Shown here piece by piece: positions 50,070-61,337 of a DNA stretch of 64,000 nt. This DNA is from Lacticaseibacillus zhaodongensis (GTDB taxonomy: Bacteria > Bacillota > Bacilli > Lactobacillales > Lactobacillaceae). The notes beneath the pieces are model-generated. The model had not been told where the DNA came from and ran no database searches. It was given only the letters and a program-made list of their open reading frames with translations. Where the stretch lies: positions 24,910-88,909 of the forward strand of contig NZ_BLBG01000009.1 in NCBI RefSeq assembly GCF_009687905.1, written 5' to 3'. The position numbers were made by a program, and so were the translations under genes. Every line of letters begins with the position of its first letter. The stretch's first letter is position 1.

Positions 50070-53000
50070 CTACAGTTCTTGCGTGGTGAAGGCGCGGGAT
50101 TCGAGTACCTGCAAAATTGCGGCGGCGGTATCGATAGCCGTCAGCAGCGGCACCCCGTTCAGTGTGGCCGCCTGCCGGATCCGGTAGGCGTCGCGCCCAG
50201 CGTCTTGGTCGGCTTCGACTGTGTTCAGGACCATCTGAATGGCGCCGCTGCCGAGCTGATCGATGATGTCGCCGGCGCCAGCACCAATTTTGGTGGCGGT
50301 GCGGGCCTTGAGTCCGTGCTCAGCAAAGTAGGCGGCGGTCCCGCTGGTGGCAAGGATGCTGTAGCCGAGATTGCGGAAACGCTTGGCCAGTTCGAGGGCC
50401 TCGCCCTTTTGCTTCTGGGCGATGGTGAATAGCACCGTTCCGGAGTCGGGAATCTGGAGCTTGGTGGCGACGAAGGCTTTGTACAGCGCTTTGGCCAGGG
50501 TCGTGTCGCTACCCATGACCTCACCGGTAGACTTCATTTCGGGACTGAGCAGGCTGTCGACGTCCGCCAGCTTGGTGAAGGAGAACACCGGTGCCTTGAC
50601 GTGAACCATGGTGCCCGGAGTGTGCAGGCCGACACCGTATGGCAAGTCGGCGAGCTTTTCGCCCATGATGACGCGGGTGGCGACCTGCGCCATCGGGATG
50701 CCGGTGACTTTGCTCAGGAACGGCACCGTCCGGCTGGCCCGCGGGTTAACTTCGATGACGTAAACCTCTTCGTGCGCAACGATGAACTGGATGTTCATCA
50801 TCCCCACCGTGTGCAGTTCGCGGGCCAGGCGGGTGGCTTGGTCAACAATCTGGTCGCAGACATTCTGCGAGAAGTCCTGCGGCGGGTACATGGCCATCGA
50901 GTCGCCGGAGTGAACTCCGGACCGCTCGATGTGTTCCATGATGCCGGGCAAAAGGACGTCCTTACCATCCGCAATGACGTCAACTTCACACTCGTTGCCT
51001 TCGAGATAGTGGTCAATCAGGACGGGGTGGTCGTTGGAGACGCTGACGGCGGTGTCCATGTAGTGGCGCAGTTCCGCGTCATTGTTGACGATTTCCATGG
51101 CGCGGCCACCGAGTACATAACTGGGCCGGATGAGCGCCGGGTAACCGATTTTAGCCGCCACGGCGCTAGCTTCTTCCTTAGTCGTTGCGGTCTGGCCGTT
51201 GGGCTGCGGGATGGCGAGCTTCTGAACGACTTTTTCGAACTCGTCGCGGTCCTCAGCGCGGTTCAGTTCGGCCACGCTGGTCCCGAGGATTTTGACACCC
51301 GCTGCCGCTAGTGGCGCCGCCAGGTTGATGGCGGTCTGGCCCCCGAACTGGACGATGACCCCTTGGACCTGTTCGAGCTCGATAACGTTCATGACGTCCT
51401 CGAAGGTCAGCGGTTCAAAATACAGCTTGTCGGAGATCGAGAAGTCGGTGGAAACCGTTTCTGGGTTGTTGTTCATGATGATGGCTTCGTAGCCAGCCTT
51501 CTGCAGGGCCTGGACGCAGTGGACGGTCGCATAGTCAAACTCGACCCCCTGCCCGATGCGGATTGGGCCCGAGCCGAGAACGAGGACGGATGGTTTTCCA
51601 GAGCGCTTGCTCTCGTTTTCTTCCTCGTAGGTGCTGTAGAAGTATGGCGTGCTGGAGGCGAACTCGGCCGCACAGGTGTCGACCATCTTGTAAACCGGCA
51701 GGATGTGCTGCACATCCCGTTGGTGGCGCACCGCGCCCGGGCGTTCCTGCCAGAGCTGGGCGATTTCCGCATCGCAAAAGCCGTTCTTTTTGGCTAGACG
51801 CAGTGTGGCCTCATCGGCGGGCTTGGCCGCCAGCTGGCGCTCGATTTCGACGATGTGCATGAACTTATCAACGAAGAAGGGGTCGATGCCGGACAACTCG
51901 GCGACGCCTTCCACGCTGTAGCCGCGGCGCAGCGCCGCCATGACGTAGAAGAGACGGTCGTCACGCGCATGAATCAAGCGGTCGCTGAGCTCCTCTTCAG
52001 TACTGTTGTCGGCCTCATCACTCTGCAGGTGCAGGTGGCCGATTTCCAATGACCGCTCCGCCTTCAGGATGGACTCTTCGAAATTCCGGCCAATCGCCAT
52101 GACTTCCCCGGTCGCCTTCATTTGCGTACCGAGGGTGCGGTTGCCGTTAACGAACTTGTCAAATGGCCAGCGTGGGATTTTGGTGACCACGTAGTCCAGT
52201 GCGGGTTCAAACTGGGCGTATGTGGTCTTGGTGACTGGGTTGATGATTTCGTCGAGGTTGAGCCCGACCGCGATTTTGGCCGCAATTTTGGCAATCGGGT
52301 AGCCGGTCGCCTTGGATGCGAGCGCACTGGACCGGGACACGCGCGGGTTAACTTCAATGATGTAGTACTGGAAGCTGTGCGGATCCAGTGCGAGCTGCAC
52401 GTTACAGCCGCCCTCGATGCCGAGCGCGCCGATGATCTTCAGTGACGCGTCCCGCAGCATCTGGTTTTCCTTGTCGGAGAGCGTCTGGATGGGTGCGGTG
52501 ACGACAGAATCCCCGGTGTGAATGCCGACCGGGTCGACGTTTTCCATGTTGCAGACGACCAGGCTGTTGCCCTTGTGGTCACGCATCACTTCGTACTCAA
52601 TTTCCTTGAAGCCGGCGATGCTCTGTTCGATCAGGGCCTGCGTGATTGGCGACAGCTTCAGCGCGCCGCCACAAATTTGGCGCAGTTCCGCCTCGTCACC
52701 GCACATGCCGCCACCGGTGCCGCCCATGGTGAACGCGGGCCGCACGATGACCGGGTAGCCAATTTTGTTAGCAAAATCCACCGCCGCCTGCACGGTTTCG
52801 ACACTCTGGGAGGCCGGAATTGGTTCGCCCAGCTGCTGCATGAGCTCCTTGAACTGCTCGCGGTCCTCGGCCTGGTCGATGGCGCTGAGCTTGGTCCCGA
52901 GCAACTCGATGTTCAGTTCCTTTAGGATGCCGGACTTGGCGAGTTCTTCGGCCATGTTCAGCCCCTGCTGGCCGCCCAGCGTTGGCAAAATGGCGTCGGG

Positions 53001-53246
53001 CATCTCTTTACGGCAGATCTGGCTGACGAACTCCAAGGTCAGGGGTTCGATGTAGACGTGGTCGGCGATTTCCTTGTCGGTCATGATGGTCGCCGGGTTG
53101 GAGTTAACGAGGACCGTTTCGTAGCCCTCCTCGCGCAGTGAGAGGCAGGCTTGGGTGCCGGAGTAATCGAATTCCGCCGCCTGGCCGATGATGATCGGCC
53201 CGGAGCCGATCACCATGATTTTGTGAATATCATTCCGCTTTGGCAT
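50070..53246 (-). CDS. carB: Carbamoyl-phosphate synthase large subunit
   Basis: 1058-aa ATP-grasp enzyme with two homologous synthetase halves. Half 1: [20 protein letters not shown] and [11 protein letters not shown]; half 2: [20 protein letters not shown] and [19 protein letters not shown]. The C-terminal MGS-like regulatory domain follows [13 protein letters not shown]. Makes carbamoyl phosphate from bicarbonate, ammonia (delivered by CarA) and two ATP. Its start overlaps the end of carA by 17 bp. Located inside the PyrR-controlled operon, so it serves pyrimidine synthesis. Confidence 0.98.
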   Translation of the reverse strand: MPKRNDIHKIMVIGSGPIIIGQAAEFDYSGTQACLSLREEGYETVLVNSNPATIMTDKEIADHVYIEPLTLEFVSQICRKEMPDAILPTLGGQQGLNMAEELAKSGILKELNIELLGTKLSAIDQAEDREQFKELMQQLGEPIPASQSVETVQAAVDFANKIGYPVIVRPAFTMGGTGGGMCGDEAELRQICGGALKLSPITQALIEQSIAGFKEIEYEVMRDHKGNSLVVCNMENVDPVGIHTGDSVVTAPIQTLSDKENQMLRDASLKIIGALGIEGGCNVQLALDPHSFQYYIIEVNPRVSRSSALASKATGYPIAKIAAKIAVGLNLDEIINPVTKTTYAQFEPALDYVVTKIPRWPFDKFVNGNRTLGTQMKATGEVMAIGRNFEESILKAERSLEIGHLHLQSDEADNSTEEELSDRLIHARDDRLFYVMAALRRGYSVEGVAELSGIDPFFVDKFMHIVEIERQLAAKPADEATLRLAKKNGFCDAEIAQLWQERPGAVRHQRDVQHILPVYKMVDTCAAEFASSTPYFYSTYEEENESKRSGKPSVLVLGSGPIRIGQGVEFDYATVHCVQALQKAGYEAIIMNNNPETVSTDFSISDKLYFEPLTFEDVMNVIELEQVQGVIVQFGGQTAINLAAPLAAAGVKILGTSVAELNRAEDRDEFEKVVQKLAIPQPNGQTATTKEEASAVAAKIGYPALIRPSYVLGGRAMEIVNNDAELRHYMDTAVSVSNDHPVLIDHYLEGNECEVDVIADGKDVLLPGIMEHIERSGVHSGDSMAMYPPQDFSQNVCDQIVDQATRLARELHTVGMMNIQFIVAHEEVYVIEVNPRASRTVPFLSKVTGIPMAQVATRVIMGEKLADLPYGVGLHTPGTMVHVKAPVFSFTKLADVDSLLSPEMKSTGEVMGSDTTLAKALYKAFVATKLQIPDSGTVLFTIAQKQKGEALELAKRFRNLGYSILATSGTAAYFAEHGLKARTATKIGAGAGDIIDQLGSGAIQMVLNTVEADQDAGRDAYRIRQAATLNGVPLLTAIDTAAAILQVLESRAFTTQEL

Positions 53247-54339
53247 CTGCTTTGGCCCCCTGCTTAGTTTGTTTGTTCTTCTTCATCAGTGCGACAAAAT
53301 CATCGAATAAGTAGCGCGCGTCGTGCGGGCCCGGCGTTGCGTCCGGGTGGAACTGGACGGAAAATGCCGGCCGGTCGCGGTGGCGCAGTCCCTCGACGGT
53401 GTCATCGTTAATTTCCGTATATGTTTGCAAAAGTGGCGTGCCCGCAAGTGAGTCGGCGTCGACCGCGTAGCCGTGGTTCTGGGCGGTGAAGACCGTCTTG
53501 CCGGTCGCGATTTCACGCACCGGGTGGTTGAAGCCGCGGTGACCAAAACGCATTTTGCTGGTGGTTGCGCCGTTTGCTAAGGCAAACAGCTGGTGACCCA
53601 GGCAGATGCCCATGAGTGGGTAGCGCTCCTGCACCGCGCGGATCATCGGAAGTGCGGCGGGGACGTCCTCGGGGTTACCGGGACCGTTCGAGAGCAGCAC
53701 GCCGTCTGGGTGGAGCTGCTCGATTTTGGCTGCGGTCACGTCGCTCGGCACGACCGTCACGTTGCACTGACGCTGCGCCAGTTCGCGCAGAATGCTGTAC
53801 TTGAGTCCGAAGTCAACGAGCACCACGCGCAGGCCCTTGTTCGGGTCGGTGTAGGCACTCTTGGTGCTGACCTGCTCGACCTGCTGGGTGCTGAAGTGCG
53901 CGGCCTTTAGCTCCGCAGCCTTCGCCTTTGCGTCGCCGAGTTCGTTGACCAGCGCGCCCTTCATGACCCCCTCTTCCCGCAAAATCCGCGTCAGGCGGCG
54001 GGTGTCGATGTCACTGATGCCGGGAATATCGTGTTGCCGTAAGTATTCGTCCAGGGACAGCTCGTTGCGCCAGTTGCTAGCGCGGCGGGCGAGTTCGTGG
54101 ACCACCACCCCGCTGCAGGATGGGGCCACGGATTCGTCATCGTCTGCGGTGACGCCGTAATTGCCAATCAGCGGGTAAGTAAATGTGATAATTTGCCCGC
54201 AGTAGGACGCGTCGGTGATGGTTTCCTGATAGCCGGTCATCCCGGTGTTGAAGACCACCTCGCCGTGCATCTCCTTGTCGCTGCCGAACGCGGTGCCGGC
54301 AAAAACGGAGCCATCTTCAAGTACTAAGTAGCGTTTCAT
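53230..54339 (-). CDS. carA: Carbamoyl-phosphate synthase small subunit (glutaminase)
   Basis: 369 aa. The N-terminal domain includes [20 protein letters not shown] and [15 protein letters not shown]. The class I glutamine amidotransferase triad is in [14 protein letters not shown] (Cys) and [14 protein letters not shown] (His, with a following acidic residue). Supplies ammonia to CarB. The C-terminal tail is basic ([14 protein letters not shown]). ATG at 54339, 2 bp after pyrC, tightly coupled. Confidence 0.97.
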   Translation of the reverse strand: MKRYLVLEDGSVFAGTAFGSDKEMHGEVVFNTGMTGYQETITDASYCGQIITFTYPLIGNYGVTADDDESVAPSCSGVVVHELARRASNWRNELSLDEYLRQHDIPGISDIDTRRLTRILREEGVMKGALVNELGDAKAKAAELKAAHFSTQQVEQVSTKSAYTDPNKGLRVVLVDFGLKYSILRELAQRQCNVTVVPSDVTAAKIEQLHPDGVLLSNGPGNPEDVPAALPMIRAVQERYPLMGICLGHQLFALANGATTSKMRFGHRGFNHPVREIATGKTVFTAQNHGYAVDADSLAGTPLLQTYTEINDDTVEGLRHRDRPAFSVQFHPDATPGPHDARYLFDDFVALMKKNKQTKQGAKADAKAE

Positions 54340-54341
54340 TA

Positions 54342-55634
54342 TTAATCCTCCTCAGCTGCGTACACCAATTCGCCATCCACGAAGGTGTAAGCGCAGTTGC
54401 CGTACAGGGTTTGCCCAACAAAAGGTGAATTTGTTCCCTTTGAGGCAAAATCTTCCGCTTTGACCTCTGCGCCACGCTCCAGGTCAAACACCGCGATGTC
54501 GGCCGCATCACCGGGTAAAATACTGCCACAGTGCTGCAAGCCGAAAATCTGGGCCGGACCACTGGTCATGGCGTCAAGCAGCCGGGTTAAGGTCAACTTC
54601 GATCCTTCTGGCCGCACCAGCTTGGTGTAAATGGCCGCAAAGGCGGTCTCACTGCCGGTGATACCGTTCGGCGCGCCGCAGAGTCCCTTAGACTTCTCGG
54701 CTGCGGTGTGTGGTGCGTGGTCGGTCGCGATGCAATCGATCGTGCCGTCAACCAGCCCTTGCAGCACCGCGGCGCAATCAGCCTCGCTGCGCAGTGGTGG
54801 GTTCATTTTGAAGTTGGCGTCGTCGCCCGGAATGTCGCTGTCGCTTAGTAGCAGGTGGTGCGGGGTGACTTCCGCGGTCACCTTGACGCCGGCTGCTTTG
54901 GCCGCGCGTACCATGGCCACGCTGTCCGCCATACTCAGGTGGCAGACGTGGTAAGGCGCGTTCGCCGCCTTGGCCAGCGCCAGGTCGCGGGCCAGCTGAC
55001 TGGTCTCAACGCTGCCAATGATGCCGGGCACGCCGATCTCCTCAGCTTTGGCGCCGGCGTTGATCACGCCGCCAAACTTCAGGCTGTTTTCCTCAACATG
55101 TTCCGCCAGCGGGATGCCCGCCTTGGCCGCACCGTTCAGTGCCTGCCACATGGTCGCGGCGCTTTGAATCCCAGAGCCGTCGTTGGACACGCCCACCGCC
55201 CCAGCCGCTTTGACCGCGGCAAAATCAACACAGGGACCTTCAACTCTGCCCTTGGTGATGCTCGCGTACTGGAGAATGTGGACCTTGCCTTCGTTGCGGT
55301 CGCGTTTCAGCATGGCCTTCACCCGCTCGGCACTATCCGGCACCGGGTCGACGTTCGGCATCGCCGCAATCGTGGTGAACCCGCCGCGGGCCGCAGCCGC
55401 GCTGCCGGTCGCGATGGTTTCCTTGTCCGTCTGGCCGGGGTCGCGCAGGTGCACGTGCAGGTCGACCAGACCGGGGGTGACGAGCTTACCGTCCAGGTCG
55501 ATGACCGTGGTCCCGGCCGGAGCCGCGAGCCAAGTGCCAAAAGCTGCGACCTTACCGTTTTCAATCAGCAGGTCACCCTTGAAGAACGACCCGTTCATGT
55601 AGATGTTGCCATTTTGCAGGAGGAAGTTATTCAT
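54342..55634 (-). CDS. pyrC: Dihydroorotase
   Basis: 430-aa class I dihydroorotase. Zinc-binding [17 protein letters not shown] (about residue 57), later histidines in [19 protein letters not shown] and [11 protein letters not shown], and the catalytic Asp in [17 protein letters not shown]. Cyclises carbamoyl aspartate to dihydroorotate. The ATG at 55634 has AGGTGG upstream; a start three codons earlier lacks spacing. Overlaps pyrB by 8 bp. Confidence 0.97.
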   Translation of the reverse strand: MNNFLLQNGNIYMNGSFFKGDLLIENGKVAAFGTWLAAPAGTTVIDLDGKLVTPGLVDLHVHLRDPGQTDKETIATGSAAAARGGFTTIAAMPNVDPVPDSAERVKAMLKRDRNEGKVHILQYASITKGRVEGPCVDFAAVKAAGAVGVSNDGSGIQSAATMWQALNGAAKAGIPLAEHVEENSLKFGGVINAGAKAEEIGVPGIIGSVETSQLARDLALAKAANAPYHVCHLSMADSVAMVRAAKAAGVKVTAEVTPHHLLLSDSDIPGDDANFKMNPPLRSEADCAAVLQGLVDGTIDCIATDHAPHTAAEKSKGLCGAPNGITGSETAFAAIYTKLVRPEGSKLTLTRLLDAMTSGPAQIFGLQHCGSILPGDAADIAVFDLERGAEVKAEDFASKGTNSPFVGQTLYGNCAYTFVDGELVYAAEED

Positions 55635-56565
55635 GCAGGCCACCTAATTTCCGAACTTTCATGACGCGTTCCAGCAGCGCCATGCGGACGAAGACGCCGT
55701 TACGCATCTGTTGCGCAAACATGCACTGAGGATTGGCGACTAGGTCACTGTCGAGCTCGACACCGCGGTTGATTGGGCCTGGGTGCATGATGATTGCTTC
55801 GCGTTTCATCTGGATGGCGCGGGCGTCGGTCAGGCCGTATTTTGCGCGGTATTGGCTGGCCGTGAAGCTTTCGCTCGGGTCGTGGCGTTCGTGCTGCACC
55901 CGCAATACCATGACCACGTCCGCGTCGGCTACCGCAGCGTCGATCGTGGTGTGCTTGCCGTAGCGGTCAAAAGCTGAGTCGTACCACTGCTCCGGGCCGG
56001 CAAACTCAAGCGTTGCACCCAGCCGCTGCAGGATTTCGGCGTTGGAACGGGCAACGCGGGAGTGGCTGATGTCACCGCAGATGAGGACCTTGAGCCCGGC
56101 AAAATGGCCGAAATGCTCGTGAATGGTCATCAGGTCCAGCATGCTTTGGGATGGGTGTTCGCCCGCCCCGTCGCCAGCGTTGACGATGGCAATGTCCAGG
56201 TCCGGCGCCTTGACTAGTGGTGTGTAGTATTCTTCCTGGCTGTGGCGGATGACCGCGATGTTCACACCGACCGAGTTCAGCGTCAGCAAGGTGTCGTGCA
56301 GGGTCTCACCCTTAGTCACGGAACTGTGCTGGGGGTCAAAATCAATCAGGGTGAGGCCTAATTTGTGTTCCGCCATCTCGAAGGAGCTGTGGGTGCGGGT
56401 ACTGTTTTCAAAGAACAGGTTCGCGACGTAAACTGGTTCGGCCAGCTCGATTTTGGCGCCGTGCTTGAAGTCCTCCGCCCGCTTGATGACCTCCTGGACG
56501 TCATCATTACTGAAATCCTGCATTGATAAGATATTGCGTTTTGCTACATCTGGGTAAGCTAACAT
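55627..56565 (-). CDS. pyrB: Aspartate carbamoyltransferase, catalytic chain
   Basis: 312 aa. The carbamoyl-phosphate site is FFENSTRTHSSFEMAEHKLG (about residues 50-70); HPSQSMLDLMTIHEHFG and the aspartate-binding RVQHERHD are also present. Condenses carbamoyl phosphate and aspartate. Firmicute-type catalytic trimer without PyrI; none is encoded nearby. ATG at 56565 with GGGAGG upstream. A PyrR attenuator separates it from pyrR. Confidence 0.97.
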   Translation of the reverse strand: MLAYPDVAKRNILSMQDFSNDDVQEVIKRAEDFKHGAKIELAEPVYVANLFFENSTRTHSSFEMAEHKLGLTLIDFDPQHSSVTKGETLHDTLLTLNSVGVNIAVIRHSQEEYYTPLVKAPDLDIAIVNAGDGAGEHPSQSMLDLMTIHEHFGHFAGLKVLICGDISHSRVARSNAEILQRLGATLEFAGPEQWYDSAFDRYGKHTTIDAAVADADVVMVLRVQHERHDPSESFTASQYRAKYGLTDARAIQMKREAIIMHPGPINRGVELDSDLVANPQCMFAQQMRNGVFVRMALLERVMKVRKLGGLHE

Positions 56566-56603
56566 GTGTTTTTCCTCCCGTGCTGGTGCGACATACTTGT
56601 GTA

Positions 56604-56704
56604 TAAAAAAACTACCAATTTGCTTAGAGCAAACCGGTAGTTACAGCGCTACACAAAGTAGCCGGAACCAAGCACCAATTTTGCTCTCTCTGGAGACAAT
56701 TAAA
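56604..56704 (-). promoter_or_regulatory. PyrR attenuator between pyrR and pyrB
   Basis: Minus strand: a PyrR-binding-type sequence TCTCCAGAGAGAGC (about 56683-56696), then a terminator ACTACCGGTTTGC with GCAAATTGGTAGT and seven T (56605-56642). Under high UMP, PyrR binding should favour the terminator and reduce pyrB-pyrE transcription (Bacillus model). Confidence 0.85.
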
Positions 56705-56717
56705 TCGCTTTGGATTC

Positions 56718-57272
<555 letters not shown>

Positions 57273-57344
57273 TTATTTGCCTGCTGCAAGTTCCACACGT
57301 CTCGATTACGGCGCGCATCATCGGCGAGCCCCGCTGCGCTCTGG

Positions 57345-57435
57345 GTAAAATAATAGCCCCTCACCCGTGACGAGTGAGAGGCTTTGGCCCGATTAAGGCT
57401 TCCGCATCCTTCTCAGCCTCACGGGACCGATGTTA
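57345..57435 (-). promoter_or_regulatory. PyrR attenuator in the pyrR leader
   Basis: Minus strand: PyrR-binding loop GGTCCCGTGAGGCTGAGAAG (57410-57429), then the terminator GCCTCTCACTCGT with ACGGGTGAGGGGC and TATTATTTT (57347-57382). The arrangement matches the Bacillus subtilis pyr leader. Confidence 0.88.
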
Positions 57436-57456
57436 AAGGACTTGTATGTTGTGTTA

Positions 57457-57485
57457 AATATAACCGCTTGCTCGAAACATGTCAA
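57457..57485 (-). promoter_or_regulatory. Promoter of the pyr operon
   Basis: TTGACA, exactly 17 bp, TATATT on the minus strand, about 20 nt upstream of the PyrR-binding element. Confidence 0.88.
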
Positions 57486-57524
57486 TCAGTTAGGGCGGAT
57501 TCGAGTCAAAAAAGCTGCCAAAAC

Positions 57525-58175
57525 TCACTTCTTGAACTGCTCCGTCACAAACGCCCGCACCAGTGGCTCTGCTTCAAGCAAACTGTCCGCATGCCAAGTT
57601 GCAGCCGGCGCGGCGTTCAGGCCGTCAACGTTCAAGTACAAGGTGTTACACCCGGCCGCAGTACCGGCCGCGACGTCGAGGTAGCGGTCCCCCACCACCA
57701 GGGTGTCGGCAGCTTGCAGATTGAACTTGTTCAGCAGGAAGTTGATTGACTCTGGATCCGGCTTGCGCTTGAAGTGCATGTCGATGGTCGTTCCGCCGGC
57801 GAACAAGTCCTTCCAGCCGTACCGCTGCAGCAGGCGCCATGCCTTTTGGTCGCGGTGTGTCCAGAGTAGGTTCATCCCCCCTGCCGCGTGCACAGCCTGC
57901 AGGGATTCACCCGCGCCCGGATACGGTTTGGGGTCCGCGTTCAGCTCCAGCTCATAGCCGTTGTAGACGCGCTGCAATTCCTTCCGGTCGACCTGGTGTT
58001 CCCGGGCGTAATCATCGAACACTTTTTTCATTGAGTCGATTTTGATTGCAAGCAGCAACGCGTGGGCATCGCTATCTTGGGTGCCGTAATCGCTCAGCGT
58101 CGCCTGCAGTGCCTTGATCATCCCCGGATAGGTGTCGAAGAGCGTGCCATCAAAATCCCAAATGACTGTCTTCAC
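57525..58175 (-). CDS. HAD-superfamily hydrolase (phosphoglycolate phosphatase-like)
   Basis: 216 aa. HAD motifs: I WDFDGTLFDTYPGM, II LLWTHRD, III FKRKPDPESINFLL, IV VVGDRYLDVAAGTAAG. The alpha-helical cap between motifs I and II places it in subfamily IA, as Gph or PpaX. Substrate unknown. The GTG start at 58175 is one base after the dtd stop, so it is translationally coupled. It is the last gene of the relA-dtd group. Confidence 0.85.
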   Translation of the reverse strand: MKTVIWDFDGTLFDTYPGMIKALQATLSDYGTQDSDAHALLLAIKIDSMKKVFDDYAREHQVDRKELQRVYNGYELELNADPKPYPGAGESLQAVHAAGGMNLLWTHRDQKAWRLLQRYGWKDLFAGGTTIDMHFKRKPDPESINFLLNKFNLQAADTLVVGDRYLDVAAGTAAGCNTLYLNVDGLNAAPAATWHADSLLEAEPLVRAFVTEQFKK

Positions 58176-58176
58176 G

Positions 58177-58623
58177 CTACATCACCGCCGAATCGAAGCA
58201 AATGGTGACTGGCCCGTCGTTGACGAGTTCGACTTGCATGTCGCCGCCGAACTCGCCGGTTTCGACGTGCAGTCCTAGTGCGCGCAGATCCGCGTTGAAC
58301 TGGTCGTAGAGCTTAGCCCCTAATTCAGGCTTCGCGGCGTCAGTGAAGCTGGGCCGGTTACCCTTGCGCACGTCCGCGTACAACGTGAACTGGGAAATTG
58401 AGAGCACACTCCCGCCAACATCCGCGAGCGCCAGATTCATTTTGCGCGCGTCATCACTGAAGACCCGCAGCTTGGCGAGCTTGTGCGCCAGCTTCTGCAC
58501 CGTCGCTTCGTCGTCATCGGGACCGATGCCGACCAGCACCATGAAGCCCGCGTCAATCTTGCCGACCACTTCGCCGGCAATCCGCACGGAGGCCGAAGTG
58601 ACCCGTTGTGCTACTAATCGCAT
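58177..58623 (-). CDS. dtd: D-aminoacyl-tRNA deacylase
   Basis: 148 aa. Removes D-amino acids mischarged on tRNA. Conserved segments: [15 protein letters not shown] at the start, [19 protein letters not shown] (about residues 77-95), and the GPVT motif in [14 protein letters not shown] near the end. ATG at 58623 with GGAGGTAG upstream; six earlier in-frame codons are unsupported. relA-dtd is a conserved Firmicute pair. Confidence 0.96.
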   Translation of the reverse strand: MRLVAQRVTSASVRIAGEVVGKIDAGFMVLVGIGPDDDEATVQKLAHKLAKLRVFSDDARKMNLALADVGGSVLSISQFTLYADVRKGNRPSFTDAAKPELGAKLYDQFNADLRALGLHVETGEFGGDMQVELVNDGPVTICFDSAVM

Positions 58624-58655
58624 AGTTGCTTCTACCTCCAATAATTCAAATCAAA

Positions 58656-60908
58656 TCAACCGTTCGCCCGCTTAACTTCGTAGACGTCCGGAATGTTCTT
58701 GATGGCATCGATCATGTGATCGAGCTGGTGCAAGTTGTTGATGCCGACCGTCACGTGAATGTCCGCCATCTGGTCGTGATCCACGCGCCCGTTGATGTTG
58801 TTCAGGTTCTTCGTCTGCGCGTTCAGCACCTGCAGCACGTCGTTAAGCAAGCCGTTGCGGTTGTAACCAAAAATCTCCAGGTCCGCGTTGAAGGACTGCG
58901 CGTTGTCCACCTGCTTGCGCCAGTGCACATCGATCAGCCGGGATTGTTCCTCGGGGCTGTCGGTCACGTTCGGGCAGTCGGCGCGGTGAATGGTGACCCC
59001 GCGGCCGCGGGTGATATAACCAACGATCGGGTCGCCGGGAACGGGCAGGCAGCATTTTGCCAGGTGCACCAGGAAGTTGTCGACGCCCTCAATGACGACG
59101 CCGGAATCTTCGCCCTGTTGGCTCTTCGCCTTCGCCTTGTTCTTGCTGGATGGCTTGCGCTCCTTGCTGACGGTGGTGACCTTCTTGTTCTCGTTCAGGA
59201 TGGCCTGCTCACGCTCGCGTTTTTCGGATTCTTCCTTGTCGTGGCGGTACTTCTCGGTCAGGCGGTTGGCGACGACCAGTGGGGTCAGCTCACCGTAACC
59301 GATGGCGGACATCAGCTCGTCTTCGGTCGCGTAGTTGAGCCGCTTAAGAAGTGCGTCCATTGGCTGCTTGTCGAGGAAGTCATTCGGGTGCAGGCCCATC
59401 TCGAGCAGCTGGTGTTCCAGCATGTCGCGGCCCTTGATGGCATTGTCCTCTTTGTCCTCCTGCTTGAAGTAGCGGCGGATCTTGTTCCGCGCGCGGGAGG
59501 TGAAGACGACCTTGGTCCAGTCGCGACTCGGCGTGCTACTGGCGGACGTGAGCATCTCGACGATGTCCCCGTTCTTCAGCTGGTAGTTCAGCGGCACGAT
59601 CTTGCCGTTGACCTTCGCGCCGACTGTGTGGTTCCCGACCTCGGTGTGGATGCGGTAGGCGAAATCAAGGGTGTTGCTCCCCTTCGGCAGCTCGTAGACT
59701 TCCCCCCGCGGCGTGAACACGTAGACGCGGTCGGAGAAAATGTCGCCCTTAACGCTGTCGACGAATTCGGCGGCGTCTTTGGTTTCATCCTTCAGTTCCA
59801 GAATTTCGCGGAACATGTCCAGCTTGCGGCCGTCGGAGTCGTAGTGGACTTCATCGGTCTGGCCTTCCTTGTATGCCCAGTGGGCCGCAACACCATATTC
59901 AGCGACGTGGTGCATCTCTTCGGTCCGGATCTGGACTTCGAGCGGCTTACCACCAGGGCCGATGACGGTCGTGTGCAGACTCTGATACAGGTTGGCTTTT
60001 GGCATTGCGATGTAATCCTTGAAGCGGCCGGGCATTGGCTTCCACTTGGTATGGATGACCCCAAGGACGGCGTAACAGTCCTTGATGGAGGTCGTGATCA
60101 CCCGGACGGCGAGCAGGTCGTAGAGTTCACTGAACTGCTTGTGCTTGTCGCGCATTTTCTTATAAATAGAGTAGATGTGCTTCGGGCGCCCGTAAATTTT
60201 GTACTCAATATGGCTGCCTTCCAGCGCCTTATCGATGTCCTCGATGGCGTTCTGGATGTAAGCTTCACGCTCGGTCCGCTTGGAATTCATCAGGCTGGCG
60301 ATGCGGTGGTACTGCTGCGGGTTCAGGTAGCGCAGCGATAGGTCTTCCAGCTCCCACTTGATGGTGCTGATCCCTAAGCGGTCGGCTAGCGGGGCAAAAA
60401 TGTCCAGCGTCTCGGTCGCGATGCGGCGCTGTTTGTCCGGCCGCAGGTGCATCAGGGTGCGCATGTTGTGCAGGCGGTCGGCCAACTTGACCATGATGAC
60501 CCGCAGATCCCGGGCCATGGCGATGAGCATTTTGCGGTGGTTCTCGGCCAGTTCGTCCTTGTGCGCGACGTATGTGACCTTGCTCAGTTTGGTCACCCCG
60601 TCAACGATCACGGCGACGTCCTTACCGAAGAGCTCGTTAATATCGCCCAAGGTAATGTTCGTGTCCTCGACCACATCGTGCAGGTAGCCGGACGCAACCG
60701 TCGCCGGGTCCATCTTCAGGTTCGCCAAGATCCCCGCGACCTGAATCGGGTGAATAATGTAAGGCTCACCGCTTTGCCGCAACTGATCTTTATGTACATA
60801 GGCCGCGAAATCATAGGCCTTCTTCACGAACGCCAGATGCTTTTCATTCATGTAACCCGCGCAGATATCGTACACCTGCTGCTGAGTCAGTTCTGCTGGT
60901 TCTGCCAT
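58656..60908 (-). CDS. relA: Bifunctional (p)ppGpp synthetase/hydrolase (RSH)
   Basis: 750-aa long RSH. HD hydrolase domain: GEPYIIHPIQVAGIL and ASGYLHDVVEDTNITL, intact, so hydrolysis is likely. Synthetase: YKIYGRPKHIYSIYKKM and LYDLLAVRVITTS. A TGS domain follows (VYVFTPRGEVYELPKGS), then a charged linker and C-terminal RIS and ACT domains (CCLPVPGDPIVGYITRGRGV; NLNNINGRVDHDQMADIHV). Start at ATG 60908, because GGATGG lies 8 nt upstream; an ATG four codons earlier abuts the ribosome site. A terminator-like hairpin lies just upstream. Confidence 0.97.
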   Translation of the reverse strand: MAEPAELTQQQVYDICAGYMNEKHLAFVKKAYDFAAYVHKDQLRQSGEPYIIHPIQVAGILANLKMDPATVASGYLHDVVEDTNITLGDINELFGKDVAVIVDGVTKLSKVTYVAHKDELAENHRKMLIAMARDLRVIMVKLADRLHNMRTLMHLRPDKQRRIATETLDIFAPLADRLGISTIKWELEDLSLRYLNPQQYHRIASLMNSKRTEREAYIQNAIEDIDKALEGSHIEYKIYGRPKHIYSIYKKMRDKHKQFSELYDLLAVRVITTSIKDCYAVLGVIHTKWKPMPGRFKDYIAMPKANLYQSLHTTVIGPGGKPLEVQIRTEEMHHVAEYGVAAHWAYKEGQTDEVHYDSDGRKLDMFREILELKDETKDAAEFVDSVKGDIFSDRVYVFTPRGEVYELPKGSNTLDFAYRIHTEVGNHTVGAKVNGKIVPLNYQLKNGDIVEMLTSASSTPSRDWTKVVFTSRARNKIRRYFKQEDKEDNAIKGRDMLEHQLLEMGLHPNDFLDKQPMDALLKRLNYATEDELMSAIGYGELTPLVVANRLTEKYRHDKEESEKREREQAILNENKKVTTVSKERKPSSKNKAKAKSQQGEDSGVVIEGVDNFLVHLAKCCLPVPGDPIVGYITRGRGVTIHRADCPNVTDSPEEQSRLIDVHWRKQVDNAQSFNADLEIFGYNRNGLLNDVLQVLNAQTKNLNNINGRVDHDQMADIHVTVGINNLHQLDHMIDAIKNIPDVYEVKRANG

Positions 60909-60945
60909 CTTAATCGCCATCCTCAAAAAATCGAAAAAATACAAT

Positions 60946-60972
60946 AAAAGCACGTCCCAGTGTACGTGCTTT
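60946..60972 (-). terminator. Hairpin with T-run between the rsmE operon and relA
   Basis: AAAGCACGT pairs with ACGTGCTTT around 8 nt, followed on the minus strand by TATTGTATTTTTT. It sits only about 40 bp before the relA ATG. It may end the prmA-rsmE transcript or act inside a relA leader; see the minus-strand TATAAT at 60986-60991. Confidence 0.6.
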
Positions 60973-61010
60973 GCCAGTTACTTAGATTATACAAAACGAC
61001 TACAAAAAAG

Positions 61011-61337
61011 CTAGTCTTTCAAAATTGCAATGATACTCAAAAGCAGGTAGTAAGCCGTGAACCAGTAGTCATACTTCGCAAAGCGGAAGAAGACCATGGC
61101 GGCAAAAAGGATCGGAAAGATGAACACGAGGGCCCAGAACAGGTGGGTCTTCTTCATGTGGCGCCCGATCCACCAAGCAAAGGCGCCATCAAGAATGATG
61201 AACAAAAGTCCCACGCGCCAAGCAACGGACAGGTGCACTAACTTGAAGAAATAAGGAGCAACAATGGCCATGATTAAACTGGTGATAACAAGCAGAACCG
61301 TTGGCTTTTGCCACCAGCTATTGATTTTTTGCAGCAA
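61011..61337 (-). CDS. Small membrane protein of unknown function
   Basis: 108 aa, mostly hydrophobic. Four predicted helices (TVLLVITSLIMAIVAPYFF, VGLLFIILDGAFAWWIG, LFWALVFIFPILFAAMVFF, WFTAYYLLLSIIAIL). No family motif recognised. The start is probably TTG at 61337 with AAGGA about 11 nt upstream; it overlaps the end of rsmE by 20 bp, so coupling is likely. Conserved placement between rsmE and relA in lactobacilli is plausible but not verified here. Confidence 0.75.
   Translation of the reverse strand: MLQKINSWWQKPTVLLVITSLIMAIVAPYFFKLVHLSVAWRVGLLFIILDGAFAWWIGRHMKKTHLFWALVFIFPILFAAMVFFRFAKYDYWFTAYYLLLSIIAILKD

Noticed and set aside
58626..60341. 571-residue plus-strand frame opposite relA
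   Set aside because: It lies wholly antisense to a complete RSH protein, and its valine/leucine-rich composition is that expected of a complementary frame.
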